DNA of 64,000 nt, from assembly GCF_900156345.1 (NCBI RefSeq), contig NZ_FTPP01000001.1, positions 1,054,001 through 1,118,000 of the forward strand. The letters run 5' to 3'. Below are positions 8,909 through 17,945 of this stretch, one piece after another. The translations under genes were made by a program, and so were the position numbers. The number at the start of each line of letters is the position of its first letter. Position 1 is the stretch's first letter. This DNA comes from Pontibacter indicus (lineage in GTDB: Bacteria; Bacteroidota; Bacteroidia; Cytophagales; Hymenobacteraceae). The notes under the pieces are model-generated. The model saw only the letters and a program-made list of their open reading frames with translations, was not told the origin of the DNA and made no database searches.

Positions 8909-11224
8909 ATGTTTTTAGCTATACTCGCAGGTTTCCTGTTGGCATTTGCCGCGCCTTTACTTCACCGCTGGCTCGGCAAATGGGTGGTTGTGCCTATGGC
9001 GCTGCTTCCTTTTACCATCTTCGTATACCTGCTCACGCTCTCCCCCGCCGTGCTGGCTGGCAACAACCTGGGCGAGCTGCAAGCCTGGGCTCCCTCGCTC
9101 AACATCAACCTGCATTTTTTCCTCGACGGCCTCAGCCTGCTTTTCGCGCTGCTGATCACGGGCTTCGGCACCCTCATCATGCTCTACGCGGGCGGCTATC
9201 TGAAAGGCCACCCTTTGCTGGGGCGTTTCTACCTCTACCTGACGTTGTTTATGACGGCGATGCTCGGTCTTGTGCTGGCAGGCAACATCATGGCCATCTT
9301 TGTGTTCTGGGAGCTTACCAGCATTAGCTCATACCTGCTCATCGGTTTCAACCAGGACAAGGAGTCCTCCCGCAGCTCGGCGCTGCAGGCTTTGCTGGTG
9401 ACCGGACTTGGCGGCCTGGCCCTGATGGGCGGACTGATTCTGGTAGGTATGGCAGGCGAAACCTATACCTTGAGCGAGCTGCTGGAACGGGGTGACCTGG
9501 TGACTAACCATGCGCTATACCTGCCCGCGCTCGTGCTGCTCCTGCTGGGCGCGTTCACCAAATCGGCGCAATTTCCATTTCATTTCTGGCTACCCAACGC
9601 CATGGCCGCGCCTACGCCCGTCAGCGCCTACCTGCACTCGGCCACCATGGTGAAGGCCGGCGTCTACCTGCTGGCCAGACTTACGCCCGTGATGGGCGGC
9701 ACCGACGAGTGGCAATATACCTTGATGATCGTTGGAGGAATCACCACCGTGCTGGGCGCTCTTCTGGCTACGCAGCACGTCGATCTGAAAGCCATTCTGG
9801 CCTATACCACCATCAGCGCACTCGGTCTGCTGGTGACCATGACGGGCATCGGAACCGCTCCGGCCATGGAGGCAATGGTGGTGTTTCTGCTCGCGCACGC
9901 CCTCTACAAAGGCACTCTGTTTCTGGTGGCCGGCAACGTGGACCATGCCACCGGCACCCGCGACCTGACGCAACTCACTGGTCTGTCGGGTACGATGCGC
10001 TACACAAGTATAGCCGCTTTGCTGGCAGGTATGTCCATGGCCGGCATCTTGCCTTTTTTCGGATTTATCGGCAAAGAACTGCTCTACGAAGCCTCGCTCG
10101 AGGAAAGCCCCTTCCGGTGGATACTCTTTGCAATGAGCTTCTTTTCCGGGATGGTGTTTGTGGCTGTGGCGATCGCGTTGGGGTACGGCATTTTCTGGCG
10201 TCGCAGCCAAAACCCCACTCCCCTGCAGCATCCCGACAAGCCACTGCTATACCTGCCACCGGTCATATTGGCCAGCGCGGGCCTCGTGTTTGGCTTGCTG
10301 CCGGGCTTTTTTGTGACGCCATTGCTGCGCAGGGCTTCAGAGGCTATGCTGGGTGTGGAGCAAACGTTTGACCTGGCTCTCTGGCATGGCTTTACGCTCG
10401 CTTTAGGACTCAGTGTACTCACCGTGCTCCTGGGCTATGTGGTGTACCGCTTCTCCAACCGACTGCTAAGTTATGCCAGCCGTTTCAGTGGGCTATACCT
10501 CTTCGGTCCGGCCAACTTGTACCAGCTCGCGCTCAGGGGCTTTATGACAGGGGCAACCAAGATCACGGCTACCATTCAAAACGGCTATTTGCGCAGCTAC
10601 ATCGCGGCCATCATCACGGCGCACATTGCCCTGGTGGTGCTCTCGCTGTGGGAAAATGGCCCTCGGCTGGAGCTGGGCAACAATCTTCACCTGCTCTCGC
10701 AGCTGCGCATGTACGAAATTGTGTTGCTGTTGATGATCGTGTCGGCGTTGATTTTCCTCTTCAAGTCTCAGTCCCGCCTGACCTCCATCGCCATTATGGG
10801 CATTGTCGGTTACTCGGCCTCGTTGTTCTACATTCTGTTCGGAGCTCCCGACGTGGCGGCCACGCAGCTGCTCATCGAAACGCTCACCGTTGTGATTTTT
10901 GTGCTGATCCTGCACAAACTCCCCGTTTTCAAGTACCTCTCGCACGCCACGGAGCGCTACAAATACGTGACGCTTTCGCTCACCTTCGGAGCCGTGATGA
11001 CCTACGTCATCCTGATCGTGAAGCAATACCCGCTGGACTCTCAGCTAAAGGCCTACTTCGGCCAGGGTAGCTTCCTGCTCGGCAAAGGGCGTAACATCGT
11101 CAATGTGATTCTGGTCGATTTCAGGGCCTTCGACACGCTCGGCGAGATTGTGGTGCTGGCCGTGGCCGCCATCGGTATCATGGCCATGCTCAAACTACGT
11201 ATGCATAAAGGAGACAAACCATGA
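8909..11224 (+). CDS. mrpA: Mrp Na+/H+ antiporter subunit A
   Basis: 771 residues from the ATG at 8909 (a TTG at 8906 immediately precedes it in frame). Large NuoL/ND5-like membrane protein: the proton-channel domain shows FWELTSISSYLLIGFN (about residues 136-151), the lysine-bearing FTKSAQFPFHFWLPNAMAAPTPVSAYLHSATMVKAG block (about 216-250, in pieces), and HALYKGTLFLVAG. The C-terminal part (about 590-770) is the MbhD/DUF4040-like region, with FGAPDVAATQLLIETLTVV. Group-1 Mrp complexes need this subunit for Na+/H+ exchange. First gene of a seven-gene operon; overlaps mrpB by 4 bp. Confidence 0.93.
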   Translation: MFLAILAGFLLAFAAPLLHRWLGKWVVVPMALLPFTIFVYLLTLSPAVLAGNNLGELQAWAPSLNINLHFFLDGLSLLFALLITGFGTLIMLYAGGYLKGHPLLGRFYLYLTLFMTAMLGLVLAGNIMAIFVFWELTSISSYLLIGFNQDKESSRSSALQALLVTGLGGLALMGGLILVGMAGETYTLSELLERGDLVTNHALYLPALVLLLLGAFTKSAQFPFHFWLPNAMAAPTPVSAYLHSATMVKAGVYLLARLTPVMGGTDEWQYTLMIVGGITTVLGALLATQHVDLKAILAYTTISALGLLVTMTGIGTAPAMEAMVVFLLAHALYKGTLFLVAGNVDHATGTRDLTQLTGLSGTMRYTSIAALLAGMSMAGILPFFGFIGKELLYEASLEESPFRWILFAMSFFSGMVFVAVAIALGYGIFWRRSQNPTPLQHPDKPLLYLPPVILASAGLVFGLLPGFFVTPLLRRASEAMLGVEQTFDLALWHGFTLALGLSVLTVLLGYVVYRFSNRLLSYASRFSGLYLFGPANLYQLALRGFMTGATKITATIQNGYLRSYIAAIITAHIALVVLSLWENGPRLELGNNLHLLSQLRMYEIVLLLMIVSALIFLFKSQSRLTSIAIMGIVGYSASLFYILFGAPDVAATQLLIETLTVVIFVLILHKLPVFKYLSHATERYKYVTLSLTFGAVMTYVILIVKQYPLDSQLKAYFGQGSFLLGKGRNIVNVILVDFRAFDTLGEIVVLAVAAIGIMAMLKLRMHKGDKP

Positions 11225-11763
11225 AAACCGTCATACTTGCGACCGCCATTCGCATCCTCATCCCGCTCTTCATCATCTTTTCGGTCTATACCTTGTTTCG
11301 GGGCCACAACCACCCGGGTGGGGGCTTTATCGGCGGGCTGATCGGGTCTATCGCCTTCGTGTTCCACACCATGACGCACGGCCCGCAGCAAACCGTAAAC
11401 ACCTTCCTGAAACTGAACCTTTATGGCTACCCGCGGCAGCCCAACCAAAGCCGCTCGCTCTACCTGATGCGCATGATGCGCGTAAACGTGTGGCGCCGCC
11501 GGAGAATGGCCCGGCACCCGGAAGTAAAGCAGCGCATGCTCCGCATCGAGCCTGTTTACATCATTGCCACGGGGCTGTTCCTGGCCACCACCAGCGGTGT
11601 GCTCGGTTTGCTCTCCGGGCAACCTTACATGCACGCTTACTGGAGCGATTTCTACATTCCGGTGCTGGGTAAACCGGGCACGCCGATCCTGTTTGATCTA
11701 GGCGTATACCTGCTGGTGATTGGGGTGGTGCTTAAAATAACCTTTGTGATGTCAGAAGAATAA
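11221..11763 (+). CDS. mrpB: Mrp Na+/H+ antiporter subunit B
   Basis: 180 residues. The MnhB core is clear: ATAIRILIPLFIIFSVYTLFRGHNHPGGGFIGGL (in residues about 7-42) with the PGGGF signature, and a C-terminal helix FDLGVYLLVIGVVLKITF. It is longer than the usual roughly 140 residues because of a basic insert at about residues 60-105 (YLMRMMRVNVWRRRRMARHP is its centre), which would lie on the cytoplasmic side. Start overlaps the mrpA stop by 4 bp, typical of coupled translation. Confidence 0.92.
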   Translation: MKTVILATAIRILIPLFIIFSVYTLFRGHNHPGGGFIGGLIGSIAFVFHTMTHGPQQTVNTFLKLNLYGYPRQPNQSRSLYLMRMMRVNVWRRRRMARHPEVKQRMLRIEPVYIIATGLFLATTSGVLGLLSGQPYMHAYWSDFYIPVLGKPGTPILFDLGVYLLVIGVVLKITFVMSEE

Positions 11764-11767
11764 GAAT

Positions 11768-12130
11768 ATGGAATTTTTACTCCCTTTTTTGATCGGAATA
11801 CTTTTTTCGGCGAGTTTATACCTGATCCTGCACCGGCACTTCTTCAAGCTGATACTCGGGCTCATCCTGTTCAGTCTGGCTACTAACTTGTTTCTGTTCG
11901 TGATCGGTCGCCTGACACGTGGGGGCTCGGCCATCATCGGGCAGGACGAAAACGTGGCCGTGGAGCCTTTTGCAGACCCGGTGCCGCAGGCGCTGCTGCT
12001 CACGGCCATTGTGATCGGCTTCGGCATCCAGTCTTTTACCATCGTGCTCATCAAACGGGTGTACCAGTCGTTCGGCACTACCGACCTCGACGACATGAAC
12101 ACCACCGACCAAATAGAAGAACACCACTAA
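11768..12130 (+). CDS. mrpC: Mrp Na+/H+ antiporter subunit C
   Basis: 120 residues, three transmembrane helices, NuoK-like. Visible: LPFLIGILFSASLYLILHR, the glycine/leucine-rich second helix LILGLILFSLATNLFLFV with N and G of the MnhC motif, and PQALLLTAIVIGFGIQSFTIVLI, the family's P-Q-A-L-L-T-A-I-V-I signature in TM3. The tail is acidic and ends EEHH. Starts 4 bp after mrpB. Confidence 0.92.
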   Translation: MEFLLPFLIGILFSASLYLILHRHFFKLILGLILFSLATNLFLFVIGRLTRGGSAIIGQDENVAVEPFADPVPQALLLTAIVIGFGIQSFTIVLIKRVYQSFGTTDLDDMNTTDQIEEHH

Positions 12131-12139
12131 GCACCCTCT

Positions 12140-13648
12140 ATGAACCACCTGCTCATCATGTTGCCTATACTCATTCCGCTATATGGGGCTATTCTGAGCC
12201 TCTTCTGCTGGCGGTCTGTGCGTGTGCAACTGTACATCGGCATCCTGACGCAAGTCTGTCTGCTGGTCGCTTCTTTTCTGCTCCTTTTTGATGTTAACGA
12301 AAGCGGTATCCGCACCACCCAGATCGGAAGCTGGCCGGCTCCCTACGGCATTACGCTGGTGGCCGACCTGTTCAGCGCGATGATCGTGATCACCAGTGCC
12401 ATCACGGGTATGGCCGTCTACCTTTTCTCTATCAAGGGGCTCGACAAAGCGCGGCAGACCTTCGGCTACTACCCGGTGCTCCTTGTGCTGCAGTTGGGCG
12501 TATCGGGGGCCTGCCTGACGGGCGATTTGTTCAACCTCTTTGTCTGGTTCGAAGTGCTGCTGATGTGTTGCTTTGTGCTGATAGCGCTGGGCGGTACCAA
12601 GCCACAGTTGGAGGGGGCCATCAAATACGTAACCATCAACATTCTGGCTACGAGCTTTCTGCTGGCAGGTATAGGGATCGTGTACGGCACGATGGGTTCG
12701 CTCAACATGGCAGAGCTGGCCCTGCTGGTGCGCATGCCGGTGGCGCATCCGGCCCTCATTAACATGGCTGGCATGTTTTTCCTGATCGCCTTTGGTATCA
12801 AGGCTGCCATTTTCCCGCTTTTCTTCTGGCTCCCGGCTGCCTACCACACACCGCCCATTGCCATATCTGCTTTTATAGCGGGCATCATCACCAAAGTGGG
12901 TATGTATGCCTTCATCCGGCTTTTCACCCTCATTTTTGTGACGGACCAGGAGCTGACCATCCCGCTTTTCACGGTGCTGGCGGGCTTTACGATGGTGATC
13001 GGGGTGCTGGGCGCGGCCTCGCAAAACGACTTCCGCAAGATCCTCTCTTTCCACATCGTCAGCCAGATCGGGTATATGCTGATGGGGCTGGCCCTCTTCA
13101 CACCCCTGGCGCTTGCGGGGAGCATTTACTTCATCATCCACAACATCCTGGTCAAGACCAATCTTTTCCTGATCAGCGGCGTGGTGGCCCACCGCCATGG
13201 AACCTTCGCGCTTAAAAAGTTGGGTGGCCTCTACCTGCAACAGCCCATCCTCTCGGTGCTGTTCTTTATTTCGGCTTTCTCGCTGGCCGGTATACCGCCT
13301 TTCTCCGGTTTTTGGGGAAAGTTTATGCTGGCAAAGGCAGGTTTTGAGATCGGCAGTTTCACCATTGTACTGGTTTCGCTGGCCGTCAGCCTGATGACCA
13401 TTTTCTCGATGACAAAGATCTGGAACGAGGTTTTCTGGAAAAAGAAACCCGAGCAAGAGCCTCTGCTGGATGTGGTTCCACAGCAGAAGCTGCGCGACAA
13501 CCGGCAACTGTACCTGCCCGTTGGCATTATGACGGTGTTCATTCTCCTTATCGGGCTCTATGCCGAGCCAGTGGTGGCGATGGCGCAACTGGCGGCCGAG
13601 CAGCTGCTCAACAGCAAATTATACATTAACGCCGTATTGAAAAGATAG
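12140..13648 (+). CDS. mrpD: Mrp Na+/H+ antiporter subunit D
   Basis: 502 residues, NuoM/NuoN-like with about 14 transmembrane helices. Signatures: DLFNLFVWFEVLLMCCFVLIA (in residues about 131-151, key Glu in WFEV), FGIKAAIFPLFFWLPAAYHTPP (about 219-240, the lysine and FWLP of TM7-8), then a QNDFRKILSFHIVSQIGYM block around 294-312 with a lysine/histidine pair, and SLAGIPPFSGFWGKF. This subunit provides one of the two antiporter-like proton channels. Starts 9 bp after mrpC and ends 1 bp before mrpE. Confidence 0.93.
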   Translation: MNHLLIMLPILIPLYGAILSLFCWRSVRVQLYIGILTQVCLLVASFLLLFDVNESGIRTTQIGSWPAPYGITLVADLFSAMIVITSAITGMAVYLFSIKGLDKARQTFGYYPVLLVLQLGVSGACLTGDLFNLFVWFEVLLMCCFVLIALGGTKPQLEGAIKYVTINILATSFLLAGIGIVYGTMGSLNMAELALLVRMPVAHPALINMAGMFFLIAFGIKAAIFPLFFWLPAAYHTPPIAISAFIAGIITKVGMYAFIRLFTLIFVTDQELTIPLFTVLAGFTMVIGVLGAASQNDFRKILSFHIVSQIGYMLMGLALFTPLALAGSIYFIIHNILVKTNLFLISGVVAHRHGTFALKKLGGLYLQQPILSVLFFISAFSLAGIPPFSGFWGKFMLAKAGFEIGSFTIVLVSLAVSLMTIFSMTKIWNEVFWKKKPEQEPLLDVVPQQKLRDNRQLYLPVGIMTVFILLIGLYAEPVVAMAQLAAEQLLNSKLYINAVLKR

Positions 13649-13649
13649 C

Positions 13650-14147
13650 ATGAAAACTTTTATCGTCCATTTCCTGATCGCTTTCTTCGGCAGCTACGTG
13701 TACTTTAAATACGGGGATCCGCTTGTGCCCTACAACGCGATCTGGGCAGTGCTGGTGGCTTCCTTCATTATGTTTCTGCTCTGGCTGACCTCGCCCTTCT
13801 ACCACCGTGCCTACTTTCACAAACTGCCGCAGGCCATCAGCCTTTTTGTGTATTTTCTGAAAGAGCTGGTGGTAGCCAATTTCCGTGTGGCCTACGACAT
13901 CCTGACGCCCAATTACCGCATGAACCCAGCGGTGGTGGCCGTACCCCTGACTGTATCGACTGACATGGAAATTACGCTGCTGGCGACTATCATCACCCTG
14001 ACACCGGGTTCACTGATGATCGATGTAAGCGCTGACCGCAAGTACATTTACATGCACACGCTTTATGTCAAGGACAACGATATGGAAGCAGCGAAACAGG
14101 AAGTAAAAGATGGATTTGAACGACGCATATTGAAACTGACCAGATGA
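13650..14147 (+). CDS. mrpE: Mrp Na+/H+ antiporter subunit E
   Basis: 165 residues. Two or three N-terminal hydrophobic segments (about 1-20, 25-50 and 60-80), then the MnhE core: FLKELVVANFRVAYDILTP and NPAVVAVPLTVSTDMEITLLATIITLTPGSLMIDVSAD, in which LxxIxTLTPGTxxxD is the family motif (here IITLTPGSLMID), ending in a soluble VKDNDMEAAKQEVKDGFERR tail. Start follows the mrpD stop by 1 bp and its stop overlaps mrpF by 4 bp. Confidence 0.92.
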   Translation: MKTFIVHFLIAFFGSYVYFKYGDPLVPYNAIWAVLVASFIMFLLWLTSPFYHRAYFHKLPQAISLFVYFLKELVVANFRVAYDILTPNYRMNPAVVAVPLTVSTDMEITLLATIITLTPGSLMIDVSADRKYIYMHTLYVKDNDMEAAKQEVKDGFERRILKLTR

Positions 14148-14413
14148 GCCTTTTTTCCTTCACCCTCATATTTGCCATGGCCGCACTCAGCGTTTGCGTG
14201 GTGATGATTGGTATACGCTTCGCCATGGGCCCCACGCTACCCGACCGCATTACGTGCTTCGACCTATTTGTGGCCAACATCATTGGCATTGTCGCCATCT
14301 ATACCGAGTTGACCGGCAACCAGGACTTTATCGACGTGGCCATCATTCTGTCTTTGTTCGGTTTCCTGGGCTCGATCTCCTTTGCCTATTATCTCATGAA
14401 ATCATCCCGATAG
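14144..14413 (+). CDS. mrpF: Mrp Na+/H+ antiporter subunit F
   Basis: 89 residues with three transmembrane helices. MnhF motifs: RFAMGPTLPDRITCFDLF (about residues 25-42, the G-P-T-x-x-D-R-x family signature) and DVAIILSLFGFLGSISFAYYL at the C-terminus. Overlaps mrpE by 4 bp; mrpG begins 3 bp after its stop. Confidence 0.92.
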   Translation: MSLFSFTLIFAMAALSVCVVMIGIRFAMGPTLPDRITCFDLFVANIIGIVAIYTELTGNQDFIDVAIILSLFGFLGSISFAYYLMKSSR

Positions 14414-14416
14414 CCT

Positions 14417-14818
14417 ATGCTTGATAACATCAACTTCCTGCTCATCCGCGAAATCGTCAGTTCGGTGCTCATCATCATGGGTGTCATTTTTATGCTGATC
14501 TCCTCGATCGGGCTTTTGCGCTTCCCGGATTTTTACATCCGCATGTCGGCCATCACCAAAGGAGCCACGCTGGGGCTGGGGCTAATTCTGACGGGTATGG
14601 GCATCTACTTCAACGAGCCTGACATGCTGCTGAAGGTATTACTGATCATCGGGTTTACGTTCCTGACCTCTCCGGTAGCAGCACACGTGATTGGCCGAAC
14701 GGCCGTGCGCAACAAGATCCCGTTCTGGGGACCTACTGACCTGGAGGAATTTAAGGACTACCTGCGAAAAGAGCACAGCAATCACCGCGACCACGAGCGA
14801 GACAACAAACACTTGTAA
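14417..14818 (+). CDS. mrpG: Mrp Na+/H+ antiporter subunit G
   Basis: 133 residues. Three hydrophobic helices with MnhG signatures: GVIFMLISSIGLLRFPDFYIRMSAITKGATLGLGLIL (in residues about 22-58; G-L-L-R-x-P-D-x-Y-x-R-M/x-x-A is diagnostic) and FLTSPVAAHVIGRTA. The tail is hydrophilic and charged. Last gene of the Mrp operon; convergent with the phosphatase gene 14 bp away. Confidence 0.92.
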   Translation: MLDNINFLLIREIVSSVLIIMGVIFMLISSIGLLRFPDFYIRMSAITKGATLGLGLILTGMGIYFNEPDMLLKVLLIIGFTFLTSPVAAHVIGRTAVRNKIPFWGPTDLEEFKDYLRKEHSNHRDHERDNKHL

Positions 14819-14832
14819 CAGATATAGCAGGC

Positions 14833-15639
14833 TTAGTGTGAGGGCTGATGCAGGAAGGGTCGGATAGAATCGGCGTAGGTGTCGAAGGCCTCAACCGAGG
14901 TCAGGACATGGTCAGGATAGGTAAGCGCCGTGAGCTTGCCCCCGAAAACGCAGCCTGTGTCGATGTTGATGGTGTTGTTTTTCCAGCGGGGCTCCCGCAC
15001 CGGCGTATGGCCGTACACCACGACTGCCACCCCGGAGTATGCTGCTGCCCAATCGAGGCGGACGGGGAGTCCATGGGCATCCACTTCGCCAGTGGTAGGG
15101 CCGTAAAGGCAAAGGTCACGCACTGATTTGCTGTGCCGGCCATGAAGCCGCTCCTCCAGACCCGCATGCGCCACCACCAGGCGGCCTTCATCCAGTATTA
15201 TGTGGTGCGGTAATTGACCCAGAAAGTCGCGTACCCGTCGGACAAAAGCCTGGTCGTAGTTTTCGAGCTGCGCCATGGTCAGTTCGAGCCCATGGCGAAC
15301 CTGCACATTGCGGCCCATCAGTTTGCGGTACAATTTGTCGTCGTGGTTGCCGCTCACGCAGAGGGCCACTTCCTGCTCCACCATGTCCATGACCAGGCGC
15401 AGTACTTCCGGTGAGTTCGGTCCACGGTCCACCAGATCGCCCACAAACACAGCCATGCAGCCTTTAGGCGGCGTCACGTTATACCTGCCTGTAGATTTGT
15501 CGTCGTATACCTCGTAGCCTAGTTTTTGAAGTAGCGCCAGCAACTCATCATAGCAGCCATGCACATCCCCAACAATATGGAAATGCCCATGCAGGTCTTT
15601 CAGTATCAGGTTTCCGCTTCTATCCGGCTCGTGGTGCAT
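14833..15639 (-). CDS. metallophosphoesterase, Pnkp phosphatase-domain type
   Basis: 268 residues, soluble, a two-metal calcineurin-like phosphatase. Motifs in order: GDVHG (24-28), GDLVDRG (67-73), GNHD (97-100), AHAG (157-160) and GHTP (210-213), with DTGCVFGG (227-234) after it. The pieces LRLVM...ALCVSGNHD, GRLVVAHAGLEE, LYGPTTGEVD, GLPVR, AVVVYGHTPV and NNTINIDTGCVFGGKLTAL match the central phosphatase domain of bacterial RNA-repair protein Pnkp very closely as I remember it. Here it is a stand-alone gene: no kinase or ligase domain is fused, and no Hen1 is adjacent. Probably a phosphodiesterase or phosphatase acting on nucleic-acid ends or nucleotides; protein phosphatase (PrpA/ApaH-like) is the alternative. 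Confidence 0.75.
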   Translation of the reverse strand: MHHEPDRSGNLILKDLHGHFHIVGDVHGCYDELLALLQKLGYEVYDDKSTGRYNVTPPKGCMAVFVGDLVDRGPNSPEVLRLVMDMVEQEVALCVSGNHDDKLYRKLMGRNVQVRHGLELTMAQLENYDQAFVRRVRDFLGQLPHHIILDEGRLVVAHAGLEERLHGRHSKSVRDLCLYGPTTGEVDAHGLPVRLDWAAAYSGVAVVVYGHTPVREPRWKNNTINIDTGCVFGGKLTALTYPDHVLTSVEAFDTYADSIRPFLHQPSH

Positions 15640-15964
15640 AGTCTCAGATTGTATTGATTTTGGTCAGATCGCAACCAGTATAATAACTAGAAAAGGGCGC
15701 TACAGGTTAGAATTCCTGTGTTATTTTTTTTTATAAAGGTGTTGGGTTGAGGCATTTATGACGGGGTTTGTACTGGTTTGGACACTGTAAACTGCCTGAA
15801 TTTTATGTTGGCGTTCTCATTCGGATATAGGACAGGCTTTAACTCTATTTTGATCCATAATCAGCAGCCTTATCCCGCTAGCCATACTTGCTCGGAATAA
15901 TATTAGGAGAATTAACGCGTCCTTTACCCTTTGCAAGTGAACAATTGCTGCACCTTCAACGCCT
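15640..15964. other. intergenic spacer, 325 bp, no gene recognised
   Basis: AT-rich spacer between two minus-strand genes. A short minus-strand frame at 15817-16095 runs into the AsmA-like gene in another frame and has no family features. I see no strong hairpin or promoter match. Confidence 0.4.
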
Positions 15965-17668
15965 TTAGCGGTTCGGGTCTTGAAGGTCGGCACCGAAGTT
16001 TTCGACGCCGGCAGCGGTCCGAATGCCGCTGACCAGGCAATCTTTCCAGTAATTGAAAACCGAGCGCCTTTGGGCACGCACCACCTCAATGTCACCAGCC
16101 CGCAGTTCTTCCCCTGCCTTAGGATTATGCGATTCGATCACAAATTTGTTGGCCACGGAAGAGAGTATTTTCTTACCCTTCGACTGTCGTGTGTCTTCGT
16201 CTTTGGTCAGCAGATCTACTTTCAGGTTCTGGTAGCGTATGTTCAGGTTGCCGCTGGCCTTGTTTCGGTTCAGTTCTATAGCAAAATCACTCTTTTGCAG
16301 ACTCCCCTCTTTCACGCTCATAAAGGCTGTCGGCTCCAGTATCTGATTCAGCACGGCCAGATCGCCTGGTCCTGCAGTTCCCTGTAAGATATGGTGGCCG
16401 TTCGGTGCCAGCAGGTTTAGTTTAAGGTTGACAGTGAGGGGTACTTTTCCGTATATCCTGGTCTTCGCCTCCACCACAGCAGGGTTCTTAGCCGACATGC
16501 GGTTTTTGTCGTTGGTGACATTGCGGATAGTGGCATCCAGCTTCTCGAATGTGATCAACCCTTTCTCTTTGGCTTCCTCGCCAAGTTCTTCGTAGCGGAC
16601 GTGCATGCCCTGCACCTCTATTTTCTTTATCGTCAGGCCGGTTTTTAAATCCTGAATGAAGTCATGCGGCAAAGGTTTGTTTCCTTTTGAGGTGAAGTTC
16701 TTCCGATCCATGAAAGCGCTGATCGAAGGGTTTTTGATCACGACATTGCCGGCATCGAGGTTATTGTAGCGGGAGTGCACCTTGTAATCGACTCCGCTGA
16801 GGTTAACTTCCGGCACATCGAACCGCATCGTTGAAACGGCCTGGCCTTTTGAGCGGGCGAGTGCCGCATTGTCGAGCAGCGGAATAAGCTTCAGGTTGCC
16901 AATGTTGAGCGTGCCATCTTCGGTATTGGCTTTAAGGGCAGTGGCCTGCAGTTTATAGGTGCCGTCTGGCAGTCGGAACTCCACTTTCCCCGATTCCAAG
17001 GCAATGCCGCGCGCATAATAGGCCCGCTCATTATTCTCAAAGGCGGTGCTATCCAATTGAAAATCGTTGACTCTAATCGACAATTTCTCTAGTGCGATAC
17101 GGTCTGCCTTCGCCTCACGTCCCTCTCGGATGCGCAGCGTGGCCCCCTCTACCTCAATAAGCGTGATCTTCAGGTTCTTCAAAATACCGTCTACTGAATT
17201 ATGCAGGGGTTGGTGGCTTTCAGTCGTATCCTTTCGCATCCCAGTTATCAGGAGGGTGGGCTGGTTTACCTGCAGCTTGCTCAGCTCGAGCGGTTGGCCG
17301 CGCAGGATGCCGATGAAATTTATACCTGTCAGTACAAGCTTGTTTGTGCTCAGATCGATCAGGGTGCGGGGCGCTTTTGTGGCGGCGGTGTCCTGCTGCT
17401 TAGCTTTGTGGCGCTGCTCCCATACTTTAAAAGAAGGTATCAGATGGATAGAGTCTGCTGTAATACGGCCGCTCAACAAAGAAAAATCAAGGCCATGCAG
17501 TTTCAGGGTATAGAGCCCGCTCGATTCCTTCTTTACCCGCGACTCCAACTCACCTTGCAGCCAGGGAGTAAAGTACAGGGATGTAAGAATGCCAATGAGC
17601 AAGAGAAGGGCCGCAAGGAGGCAGAGGAGCCATACCCACCATTTTTGAAAGAGCTTATTAATTTCCAC
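15965..17668 (-). CDS. AsmA-like inner-membrane-anchored periplasmic protein
   Basis: 567 residues. One N-terminal transmembrane anchor (about 12-32, WVWLLCLLAALLLLIGILTS) followed by a long beta-rich region with many short alternating strands, including LHGLDFSLLSGRITADSIHLIP and repeated SIRVNDFQL, KIEVQGMHV, KITLIEVEG phrases. This layout is that of AsmA/DUF748-type proteins, which span the periplasm and are linked to lipid or outer-membrane homeostasis. No catalytic motif is visible. It stands alone on the minus strand, divergent from tetR. Family membership is an inference from architecture. Confidence 0.55.
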   Translation of the reverse strand: MEINKLFQKWWVWLLCLLAALLLLIGILTSLYFTPWLQGELESRVKKESSGLYTLKLHGLDFSLLSGRITADSIHLIPSFKVWEQRHKAKQQDTAATKAPRTLIDLSTNKLVLTGINFIGILRGQPLELSKLQVNQPTLLITGMRKDTTESHQPLHNSVDGILKNLKITLIEVEGATLRIREGREAKADRIALEKLSIRVNDFQLDSTAFENNERAYYARGIALESGKVEFRLPDGTYKLQATALKANTEDGTLNIGNLKLIPLLDNAALARSKGQAVSTMRFDVPEVNLSGVDYKVHSRYNNLDAGNVVIKNPSISAFMDRKNFTSKGNKPLPHDFIQDLKTGLTIKKIEVQGMHVRYEELGEEAKEKGLITFEKLDATIRNVTNDKNRMSAKNPAVVEAKTRIYGKVPLTVNLKLNLLAPNGHHILQGTAGPGDLAVLNQILEPTAFMSVKEGSLQKSDFAIELNRNKASGNLNIRYQNLKVDLLTKDEDTRQSKGKKILSSVANKFVIESHNPKAGEELRAGDIEVVRAQRRSVFNYWKDCLVSGIRTAAGVENFGADLQDPNR

Positions 17669-17689
17669 GTATCAGATCAATTTCTTTGA

Positions 17690-17747
17690 GTTCGGACACA
17701 GAAGCCATGCGTTCGGACACTGTCATCTGCTAATTGAATGTTCAATT
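17690..17747. promoter_or_regulatory. direct repeats and palindrome upstream of AsmA-like gene
   Basis: GTTCGGACAC occurs at 17690-17699 and again at 17711-17720, a 21-bp period equal to two helical turns, immediately upstream of the AsmA-like start codon. A perfect 16-nt palindrome AATTGAA-TG-TTCAATT follows at 17732-17747 and shares TTGAA/TTCAA half-sites with the tetR operator candidate. These look like binding sites for a dimeric regulator; the protein is unknown but TetR at 17946 is the obvious candidate for the palindrome. Confidence 0.4.
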
Positions 17748-17895
17748 ACTGCGAAGTAATATGGAGACAGGTATACGGAGCCAAATGTTTTGCCGTTAGT
17801 AAATGAAAATTGCTGTACATGATGGCACAGGTAAATTGGCTATACCTGGTCTATTATCGTATTTGATAAAATGCAATCGCAAAATCAACTTTTTA

Positions 17896-17926
17896 TATGA
17901 ACGAACGTTCAATCATAGTATATTTG
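17896..17926 (+). promoter_or_regulatory. tetR promoter with overlapping operator
   Basis: TATATTTG at 17919-17926 fits the -7 consensus and TATG at 17896-17899 is one mismatch from TTTG with exactly 19 nt between. An inverted repeat TGAAC-GAAC-GTTCA (17898-17911) sits between the two boxes, so a bound dimer would block RNA polymerase. This fits autoregulation by the downstream TetR protein. Confidence 0.5.
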
Positions 17927-17945
17927 TGCGGATGTTCATATCGTT

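Noticed and set aside
12179-13588. 469-codon open frame antisense to mrpD
   Set aside because: It is a reading-frame shadow of the GC-biased mrpD gene; the peptide is rich in His, Gln, Arg and Glu, with no family features, and mrpD itself is certain.
15817-16095. 92-residue ORF overlapping the AsmA-like gene end
   Set aside because: It overlaps the real gene in another frame and lacks any recognised motif.
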